NCBI RefSeq assembly: GCF_043944905.1
Contig: NZ_JBIMSN010000062.1
Location: 201,160-265,159 of the forward strand
Length of the DNA stretch: 64,000 nucleotides
Direction of reading: 5' to 3'
Source: Antrihabitans spumae
GTDB lineage: Bacteria > Actinomycetota > Actinomycetes > Mycobacteriales > Mycobacteriaceae
Part shown: piece by piece, positions 58,343 to 64,000 of the stretch
How the letters are laid out: every line of letters begins with the position of its first letter
Numbering within the stretch: position 1 is the stretch's first letter
Notes under the pieces: model-generated
Databases searched by the model: none
What the model was told of the DNA's origin: nothing
Seen by the model: the letters and a program-made list of their open reading frames with translations, nothing else
Translations under genes and position numbers: made by a program

Positions 58343-59823
58343 CCGGTGAATGCGCGCAGCTCCGCCAACCTGCGTTGCGCCTGTGTGCGCGCCCGCGGGA
58401 GATCGTCGCGAGTGGCGACAGGTTCGACCACTTCGAGATAGAACTTGAGTTTCGGTTCCGTACCGGACGGACGCACAACGACTCTCGCAGTTGCAGTTTC
58501 GTAGATCAGCGTGTCCGAACGCAGCTGCCCACGCCGTTCGAGTAGATCGATCGTCGAGACGGATTCGCCTGCAAGGATTTTCGGTGGTTCGGCGCGGAGC
58601 CGTGCCATCGTTGCCGCGATGTCGGAAACCGCCGCGAACCGTTGCGACACACCGACGCCTGCGTGCAGCCCGAATTCCAGTGCGTAGTCGTCGAGGACGT
58701 CGAGCAGGCCGCGACCCTGTGCGGCGAGTGCCGCGACAAGGTCAGCGACGACGATCGCGGCGGTGATGCCGTCCTTGTCGCGCACCGCATTCGGGTCGAC
58801 GCAGTGCCCGATGGCTTCCTCGTAGGCATAGACGAGCCCCGACCCGGCGCGGACCAGCCATTTGAAGCCCGTGAGGGTCTCGGCGTGCCGTGCACCTCGT
58901 GCGGCGGCGATCTTGGCAAGCAACCGCGACGAGACGACCGTGCTCGCAGCGAGGGCATCGGCTTTCGCGCCCGCAAGCACGTAATCGCCGAGCAGCGCGC
59001 CTGTTTCGTCGCCGGTGAGCATCCGCCAGCCATCGGGACTAGGTACTCCCACCGCGCAACGGTCGGCGTCGGGGTCGAGCGCTATCGCCACATCGGCGCC
59101 GACCTCCTTGGCGAGTTCGAGCAGCAGGTCGGCTGCGCCGGGTTCTTCGGGATTTGGGAAGGCAACGGTGGGAAAGTCGGGGTCTGGATCGAATTGTGCT
59201 GCAACGGTGTGGATATCGGTGAACCCAGCTGCTTGCAGCGCCGCTACTGCTGTATCGCCGCCGACGCCGTGCATCGCGGTGAGCGCGATCCGTACGGAGC
59301 GTTTGGGTGAGCGGGGGAGTGTTGCTGCCCGAGCGAGATATCGACGCAGCAGCGCGTCGTCGACAGGTGCGACGTCGGTGCGGTCGACGCCCGCCGCCTC
59401 GCCGACCTGTGCGATCGCCCCCTCGATCTCGGTGTCCGCAGGCGCGAGCAGTTGCGCGCCGCCGGAGACGTAGACCTTGTAGCCGTTGTCGCTTGCGGGG
59501 TTGTGTGACGCGGTGATCTGCACACCTGCGACGGCGTCGAGGGCGCGAACAGCGAATGCGGTGACCGGCGTCGGGAGCGGTTTGGGAAGCGCCTTGACGG
59601 CGAACCCTGCCGCCGCGAGGACTTCGGCTGTCGCCGTTGCGAATTCGGCCGAGTTGTGCCGCGCGTCGTGGCCGACAACGACCACACCGCCACCGAGACA
59701 CCGGTCACGCAGCCACGCAGCGAGGCCCGCGGTCGTGCGGACGACTACGTCGAGGTTCATTCCGTCCGGACCGTCGATCATGGGTCCGCGCAGGCCGGCG
59801 GTCCCGAATTGCAGCGGACTCAC
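58339..59823 (-). CDS. pmmB: Phospho-sugar mutase (phosphomannomutase/phosphoglucomutase, PmmB-like)
   Basis: 494 residues, alpha-D-phosphohexomutase superfamily. Phosphoserine loop TASHNPASDNGYKVYV, metal loop ALDPDADRCAV, sugar loop GFKWLVRAG with YAYEEAIGHC, and phosphate site VRPSGTEPKLKFYLE. GTG start overlaps the stop of the nucleoside phosphorylase gene (GTGA). The pairing with nucleoside salvage suggests a phosphopentomutase-like role is possible, interconverting ribose phosphates from phosphorolysis. This is inference from context. Confidence 0.88.
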   Translation of the reverse strand: MSPLQFGTAGLRGPMIDGPDGMNLDVVVRTTAGLAAWLRDRCLGGGVVVVGHDARHNSAEFATATAEVLAAAGFAVKALPKPLPTPVTAFAVRALDAVAGVQITASHNPASDNGYKVYVSGGAQLLAPADTEIEGAIAQVGEAAGVDRTDVAPVDDALLRRYLARAATLPRSPKRSVRIALTAMHGVGGDTAVAALQAAGFTDIHTVAAQFDPDPDFPTVAFPNPEEPGAADLLLELAKEVGADVAIALDPDADRCAVGVPSPDGWRMLTGDETGALLGDYVLAGAKADALAASTVVSSRLLAKIAAARGARHAETLTGFKWLVRAGSGLVYAYEEAIGHCVDPNAVRDKDGITAAIVVADLVAALAAQGRGLLDVLDDYALEFGLHAGVGVSQRFAAVSDIAATMARLRAEPPKILAGESVSTIDLLERRGQLRSDTLIYETATARVVVRPSGTEPKLKFYLEVVEPVATRDDLPRARTQAQRRLAELRAFTG

Positions 59824-60599
59824 AATGCGGCAACCACATCGCGAAGGAGCTTGCCTATCCGCGGTGCCGCAGCCAATCCCTCGGCGAGTACTTCGGTGTG
59901 ATTCAACGGTTCTCCCGTGACACCGGCCGCAAGGTTCGTCACGAGCGAGACGCCGAGCACGCGAGCGCCGAGTGATCGTGCAGCGATCGTTTCCAACACC
60001 GTCGACATGCCGACGAGGTCGGCTCCGAGGGTTCGCAGCATCCTAATTTCGGCCGGTGTCTCGTACTGCGGTCCGGTGAGTCCGGCATAGACGCCGTCGC
60101 GCAGGGTCGGATCGACAGTGCGGGCAAGCGCGCGCAACCCGGGATCGTACGCATCGACCAGGTCGACGAATTCGGCGCCGACCAGCGGCGATCGACCGGT
60201 CAGGTTGAGGTGATCACCGATCAGGACGGGTTCGCCGACCCGAAGTCCGTCTCGGATGCCACCGGCAGCGTTGGTGAGGATCAGCGTTTCGGCGCCGGCA
60301 GCGCATGCCGTGCGAATCGGGTGGGCGACGTCGGCTGGCTCACAGCCTTCGTACAGGTGGCTGCGGCCGAGCAGCAGCAGGACCGGTGTCCCCGAGACGT
60401 CCACCGACAGCACCCGCCCGACGTGTCCTGCCGCCGATGGCAACACGAAACCGGGTATCGCATCCATCGGTAGCGATGCGGTGGGAACCCCGAACTCCGC
60501 GGCGGCTGCCTGCCAGCCCGATCCGAGCACAACCGCAACACGATGCTCGGCGATACCGGTACGCGCTGCGATCACAGCAGCGGCTTGGGTGGCATTCAT
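59820..60599 (-). CDS. deoD: Purine nucleoside phosphorylase (trimeric class)
   Basis: 259 residues. VVLGSGWQAAAAEFG phosphate loop, GRSHLYEGCEPADVAHPIR, TNAAGGIRDGLRVGEPVLIG, and the substrate motif GPQYETPAEIRML with GMSTVLETIAAR. This is the trimeric PNP/MTAP class rather than the hexameric E. coli DeoD, though mycobacterial annotation uses deoD/punA. Cleaves inosine and guanosine with phosphate. ATG 60599 chosen. The longer frame upstream lacks homology. Confidence 0.93.
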   Translation of the reverse strand: MNATQAAAVIAARTGIAEHRVAVVLGSGWQAAAAEFGVPTASLPMDAIPGFVLPSAAGHVGRVLSVDVSGTPVLLLLGRSHLYEGCEPADVAHPIRTACAAGAETLILTNAAGGIRDGLRVGEPVLIGDHLNLTGRSPLVGAEFVDLVDAYDPGLRALARTVDPTLRDGVYAGLTGPQYETPAEIRMLRTLGADLVGMSTVLETIAARSLGARVLGVSLVTNLAAGVTGEPLNHTEVLAEGLAAAPRIGKLLRDVVAAL

Positions 60600-60647
60600 A
60601 TGAGCGAGCCATTCATAGGAGCGAGCGTAGTGGCGGGAGGCACTCGC

Positions 60648-60653
60648 TATCCT
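60648..60653 (+). promoter_or_regulatory. -10 element TATCCT for the enoyl-CoA isomerase-like gene
   Basis: TATCCT with 7 nt to the ATG, divergent from deoD. Leaderless geometry. Confidence 0.5.
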
Positions 60654-60660
60654 TCCTCCC

Positions 60661-61362
60661 ATGCCATATCTGAAGCGCGACGGTGACGTCTTCGTCCTCT
60701 ACCTCGGCAACGAGGGTCAGACCGACAGCGAAAATCGCTTCCATCCCGACTGGATCGACGAGCTGCACGCGACACTCGACGAGGTCGAGGCAAGCGAAGG
60801 CCCCGCGGCACTCGTCACGACGGCGACCGGCAAGTTCTATTCGAACGGGCTCGACACCGACTGGTTGTTCGGCAACCTGGACAAGATCCACTGGTACCTC
60901 GATCGTGTACACACCGTTTTCAGTCGCTTGCTCACGTTTCCCATGGCAACGGTCGCGGCCGTCAACGGACACGCCTTCGGCGCAGGTGCGATGACGGCGA
61001 CGTCACACGACTTCCGGGTGATGCGCTCCGACCGCGGCTACTACAGCCTGCCCGAGGTGCTGCTCAACATGCCGTTCACCGTCGGCATGAATTCGCTGGT
61101 CACGACCAGACTCGGCAACCAGGTCGCGGTGTCGACCATGACGACGGGGCGACGCGTCGGCGGCGCGGAAGCCTTGGCGTCGGGGATCGTCGACGGGACT
61201 GCCGAGGGTGACGCGGTGTTGGCGGAAGCGGTCCGTCGTGCCGCCGAGTTGACCCGCACCCGCGGCGCGAATCTCGGAACGATCAAGGCCAGTCTGCACG
61301 CCCCGGTCCTCGAGGCGCTCGCCGTACAGACGAGCGAGGCAAACCTGCAGTTCGGCAAGTGA
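60661..61362 (+). CDS. Enoyl-CoA hydratase/isomerase family protein
   Basis: 233 residues, crotonase fold. The oxyanion-hole segments are ALVTTATGKFYSNGLDTDWL and NGHAFGAGAMTATSHDFRVM, followed by LPEVLLNMPFTVGMNSLV. The short length and the missing hydratase glutamates resemble the delta(3),delta(2)-enoyl-CoA isomerase (ECI/peroxisomal type) branch. Cytosolic. Context (nucleoside salvage and amidohydrolases) does not explain it. Confidence 0.83.
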   Translation: MPYLKRDGDVFVLYLGNEGQTDSENRFHPDWIDELHATLDEVEASEGPAALVTTATGKFYSNGLDTDWLFGNLDKIHWYLDRVHTVFSRLLTFPMATVAAVNGHAFGAGAMTATSHDFRVMRSDRGYYSLPEVLLNMPFTVGMNSLVTTRLGNQVAVSTMTTGRRVGGAEALASGIVDGTAEGDAVLAEAVRRAAELTRTRGANLGTIKASLHAPVLEALAVQTSEANLQFGK

Positions 61363-61375
61363 GAGACTGATCGGC

Positions 61376-62572
61376 ATGGCTCTCGGTGTTGACTCGGCGC
61401 GGACCGAGACAGTTGTCTCGGCTGCTGCCGGCGATTTGATCGCTTTGTCGCATTCGATCCACGCCGAACCAGAACTTGCGTTCACCGAATACAAAAGCGC
61501 CGCCAAGATCGTCGAACTGCTTGCGCAGCACGGATTCGAGATCGAATCGGGCATCGCAGGAATGGCAACCGCCTTTACCGCGACCTACGGCAGCGGCGAC
61601 CTGGTCGTTGCGTTGTGTGCCGAGTACGACGCGTTGCCCGAGATCGGGCATGCCTGCGGGCACAACATCATCGCGGCATCCGCAGTCGGTGCTGCGGTGG
61701 CGTTGGCTGCCGTGGCGGACGAGGTCGGTATCACCGTCACCGTTGTCGGAACTCCTGCCGAGGAGAGTGGCGGAGGCAAGGTGATCCTGCTCGAGGCGGG
61801 TGTATTCGACACTGCCGCAATGGCTTTGATGGTGCATCCCGGCCCGTTCGATATTGTTGGGGCAAGTTCGCTCGCCCTCGCCGATATCGCAGTCGAATTC
61901 ACTGGCCGTGCCGCGCACGCCTCGGCCGCACCTGAGTACGGGCGGAATGCCGCGGATGCGATCACCGTGGCGCAGGTGGGGCTCGGTCTGCTGCGGCAGC
62001 ATCTGGCACCGGGGCAGCAGCTGCACGGAATCGTCAGTGCTGGTGGCACCGCGCCGAACATCGTTCCCGCGCACACCGAACTGCTGTACTACCTGCGGGC
62101 CACGTCCGCTGCGGCATTGGTGGAGTTGCAGGAGCGTGCGTATGCGTGTTTCGCAGCGGGCGCGCTTGCAACCGGGTGTACTCACACGATCCGTACGGTC
62201 TCGCCGACGTACACGGAGCTGACACCGGATCGCGAGTTGGCGCAGGCATATCGTGAAGTAATAGTGGCGATGGGGCGCGACCCGATCGCGCCGGAACTGG
62301 AAGGATCGCGGCCCCTCGGCAGCACAGACATGGGCAATGTGACGAACGTTCTACCTGGCATTCACCCGGTCATCGGAATCGACTCCGAGGGGTCGGTTAC
62401 CCATCAACCTGCATTCGCTGCGGCGAGTGTGAACGCATCGGCGGACCGCGCCGTCCTCGACGGTGCAGTCGCGTTGGCGCGCACCACGATCGAGATGGTG
62501 ACCGATCCTGTCCAGCGGGCTCGCCTGCTCGATCTGCAGGCGCGCCGCACCAAGGTCGGGTCGAGCCGATGA
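61376..62572 (+). CDS. amiB1: M20 family metallo-amidohydrolase (AmiB1-like)
   Basis: 398 residues. Peptidase M20/AbgB-like: SIHAEPELAFTEYKSAAKIV, ALCAEYDALPEIGHACGHNI, GTPAEESGGGKVILLEAG (catalytic Glu and metal ligands), dimerisation domain with FTGRAAHASAAPEYGRNAADA, and final GSTDMGNV. Probably hydrolyses N-acyl or p-aminobenzoyl-type amides. Syntenic with Rv3306c. The stop overlaps the next start (ATGA). Confidence 0.9.
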   Translation: MALGVDSARTETVVSAAAGDLIALSHSIHAEPELAFTEYKSAAKIVELLAQHGFEIESGIAGMATAFTATYGSGDLVVALCAEYDALPEIGHACGHNIIAASAVGAAVALAAVADEVGITVTVVGTPAEESGGGKVILLEAGVFDTAAMALMVHPGPFDIVGASSLALADIAVEFTGRAAHASAAPEYGRNAADAITVAQVGLGLLRQHLAPGQQLHGIVSAGGTAPNIVPAHTELLYYLRATSAAALVELQERAYACFAAGALATGCTHTIRTVSPTYTELTPDRELAQAYREVIVAMGRDPIAPELEGSRPLGSTDMGNVTNVLPGIHPVIGIDSEGSVTHQPAFAAASVNASADRAVLDGAVALARTTIEMVTDPVQRARLLDLQARRTKVGSSR

Positions 62573-63723
62573 ACGACTTCGTCGAGCCGTGGCTCGAACG
62601 TCATTCGGCAGACCTTGTCAAGTGGCGCAGGCACATTCATGCGAATCCGGAGTTGGCGCGCAACGAGTACGCGACGACCGCGTTCGTCGTATCGAAGCTC
62701 ACCGAGGCCGGCCTCACCCCGAAGGTGCTGCCCGGCGGCACCGGCCTGATCTGCGATATCGGGCCAGACGGTCCACGCGTCGCGCTGCGTGCTGACATGG
62801 ATGCCCTACCGCTGCAGGAGTTCACGGGCGCGACGTACGCGTCGACGGTTCCCGGTGTCTCGCACGCGTGCGGTCACGATGCGCACACGACGATTCTGCT
62901 CGGTGCTGCGCTTGCCTTGAACACTGCGAAGTCGCTGCCGGTCGGGGTTCGGCTAGTTTTCCAGCCCGCCGAAGAGGTCTTTCCCGGTGGCGCGCTCGAG
63001 GTGGTCGCGACCGGCGCTATGAGCGGGGTGTCGCGAATGTATGCGCTGCACTGCGATCCGCGGTTGGAGGTCGGTCGCGTCGGCATCCGCGTCGGTGCCA
63101 TCACGTCCGCCGCCGACGTCGTCGAGTTGGTGCTCGATTCGCCGGGTGGCCACACGTCACGTCCGCATCTGACGACCGATCTCGTCTACGCGATCGGTAC
63201 GGTCATCACCGGTCTGCCTGGGATCCTGAGCAGGCGTATCGATCCGCGGACCAGCACAGTCATGGTCTGGGGTGCGGTGAGTGCGGGTAAGGCGCTCAAC
63301 GCGATACCGCAGACCGGAATGCTCGCCGGAACAGTGCGTACAGGCGATCACGACACCTGGGTTCTGCTGGAACCGATGGTCCGCGAGATCGTCAACGGAT
63401 TGCTCGCGCCGACCGGGGTGCGTTACGAACTGAACTACCGCCGGGGTGTGCCACCGGTGGTGAACGACGAGCATGCGACGCGCATTTTCGAGAACGCCAT
63501 CCGACGAGTGGGTCCGGATGCGCTTGCCGACACGCAGCAATCGGGCGGCGGTGAAGATTTCTCCTGGTACCTGGAAGAGGTTCCGGGTGCGATGGCGCGA
63601 CTCGGCGTCTGGTCGGGGGAGGGTCCGCAGCACGATCTTCATCAGCCGACGTTCGACCTCGACGAGCGTGCACTTGCCGTCGGCGTCCGAGTCCTGACGA
63701 ACCTGGTGCTCGAGTCGGCCTGA
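62569..63723 (+). CDS. amiA1: M20 family amidohydrolase (AmiA1-like)
   Basis: 384 residues. WRRHIHANPELARNEYATTA, ALRADMDALPLQE, HACGHDAHTTILLGAA, FQPAEEVFPGGALEVVATGA, dimerisation region with SPGGHTSRPHLTTDLVYAIG and C-terminal GGEDFSWYLEEVPGAMARLG. IAA-amino-acid hydrolase/hippuricase group. Coupled to amiB1, as Rv3305c is to Rv3306c. Together they may salvage acylated amino acids. Confidence 0.92.
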   Translation: MNDFVEPWLERHSADLVKWRRHIHANPELARNEYATTAFVVSKLTEAGLTPKVLPGGTGLICDIGPDGPRVALRADMDALPLQEFTGATYASTVPGVSHACGHDAHTTILLGAALALNTAKSLPVGVRLVFQPAEEVFPGGALEVVATGAMSGVSRMYALHCDPRLEVGRVGIRVGAITSAADVVELVLDSPGGHTSRPHLTTDLVYAIGTVITGLPGILSRRIDPRTSTVMVWGAVSAGKALNAIPQTGMLAGTVRTGDHDTWVLLEPMVREIVNGLLAPTGVRYELNYRRGVPPVVNDEHATRIFENAIRRVGPDALADTQQSGGGEDFSWYLEEVPGAMARLGVWSGEGPQHDLHQPTFDLDERALAVGVRVLTNLVLESA

Positions 63724-63778
63724 GGCTGGTTGCTGGCGTCGTCGCGACGTCGAGAGGTATCGGTCGGACCGGGTTCCG

Positions 63779-63796
63779 ACGTCCCCGCGGGGACGT
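63779..63796. terminator. Short GC hairpin after amiA1
   Basis: The perfect palindrome acgtccccgcggggacgt followed by TTCGG, 56 bp after the amiA1 stop. A possible terminator, or an operator. Confidence 0.35.
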
Positions 63797-63836
63797 TTCG
63801 GCGATCCGTTCTTGTCGGTGGCCCGCGGTAGGTTTG

Positions 63837-63852
63837 TCGAACATCAGTTCTA
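63837..63852 (+). promoter_or_regulatory. Near-consensus SOS box before the DUF222 gene
   Basis: TCGAACATCAGTTCTA matches TCGAAC-N4-GTTCGA at 10 of 12 fixed positions, 18 bp before the ATG of the DUF222 gene. Several 13E12-family genes of M. tuberculosis are known to have SOS boxes. Confidence 0.5.
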
Positions 63853-63870
63853 TCGAAACGGGGAGATTCG

Positions 63871-64000
63871 ATGAACACCACAGAACTACCGACAACTCAC
63901 CCGGCGGAACGGCCGATCGAAGAGATCGAAACCGAAATCTGTACCCTCGCCGGACAAATCGCCGCCGCCACCGCACGATTCCTGACCCTGCTCGCCGAAT
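63871..64000 (+). CDS. DUF222 / 13E12 family protein, N-terminal part (HNH endonuclease expected)
   Basis: 43 codons to the window edge: MNTTELPTTHPAERPIEEIE then TEICTLAGQIAAATARFLTL. The helix with AGQIAAATARFL and LLAE matches the start of DUF222 proteins of the 13E12 repeat family, which usually end in an HNH nuclease domain that is outside this window. GGGAGA ribosome site 5 nt upstream, SOS-like box further up. These genes are multicopy in Nocardiales and behave like selfish elements. Confidence 0.75.
   Translation, partial: MNTTELPTTHPAERPIEEIETEICTLAGQIAAATARFLTLLAE

Noticed and set aside
1..64000. tRNA, rRNA, tmRNA, insertion sequences, prophage or CRISPR.
   Set aside because: I looked for tRNA-like TTCGA arms with matching acceptor stems, transposase motifs and direct-repeat arrays and found none. 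A tRNAscan or Infernal run would settle this.

Overview
The window is high-GC actinobacterial DNA with very tight gene packing (ATGA/GTGA stop-start overlaps, GTG starts, many apparently leaderless genes). Gene content and order follow the Mycobacterium tuberculosis segment from about Rv3415c down to Rv3305c: hypothetical, sigD, rsdA, DUF5319, guaB2, guaB3, choD, guaA, imuA', imuB, dnaE2, trmL, mfpA, folD, DUF3017, metX, metY, icd, trpS, yhjD, dacB, sdhCDAB, cdd, deoA, add, Rv3311-like, upp, pmmB, purine nucleoside phosphorylase, amiB1, amiA1. The differences (no PE/PPE genes, an EsrISR-type envelope-stress locus beside guaA, extra transporters and hydrolases, DUF222 endonuclease) fit Rhodococcus or a close Nocardiales relative better than Mycobacterium. 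This assignment is inference from synteny and family recognition only.

Layout. 1-3.5 kb: end of a secreted protein, then the sigma-D / anti-sigma-D pair. 3.5-12.4 kb: purine synthesis (guaB2, guaB3, guaA), interrupted by a secreted S15-type hydrolase that sits against a 3' remnant of corA, by choD, and by a BlaI-type regulator broken by an amber codon. 12.4-16.3 kb: divergent PspC proteins with a histidine kinase and response regulator around a perfect 21-bp inverted repeat. 16-28 kb: a Ser/Thr kinase, the SOS mutasome (imuA'-imuB and dnaE2, each with a LexA-type box) and assorted enzymes and regulators. 28-35 kb: trmL, mfpA, folD, then methionine synthesis (metY-metX) behind a SAM-IV riboswitch followed by a poly-cysteine mini-ORF, and icd. 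35-47.6 kb: transporters, hydrolases, an exonuclease III / RNase / barstar operon, trpS, dacB, a GbsR-type regulator with a tiny repeat protein, a CHAP protein, and an EmrB/QacA pump with its TetR regulator. 47.6-54 kb: succinate dehydrogenase and pyrimidine/purine nucleoside salvage. 54-57.6 kb: an Rv3311-like protein and a four-gene module with type VII secretion hallmarks around an NlpC/P60 hydrolase. 57.7-64 kb: upp, phosphohexomutase, purine nucleoside phosphorylase, an enoyl-CoA isomerase-like protein, two M20 amidohydrolases and the start of a DUF222/13E12 gene under a near-consensus SOS box.

The most interesting points are regulatory. They are the stacked SAM-IV riboswitch and MCCCSG uORF upstream of metY; the inverted repeat between the PspC genes; two divergent leaderless genes whose -10 elements overlap; a general leaderless-promoter pattern with 6-7 nt between TANNNT and the start codon; and an iron-box-like site over the promoter of the amber-interrupted BlaI gene. 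Gene decay is visible in corA, a quinone oxidoreductase and a small membrane-protein gene. I saw no rRNA, tRNA, CRISPR array or insertion sequence.
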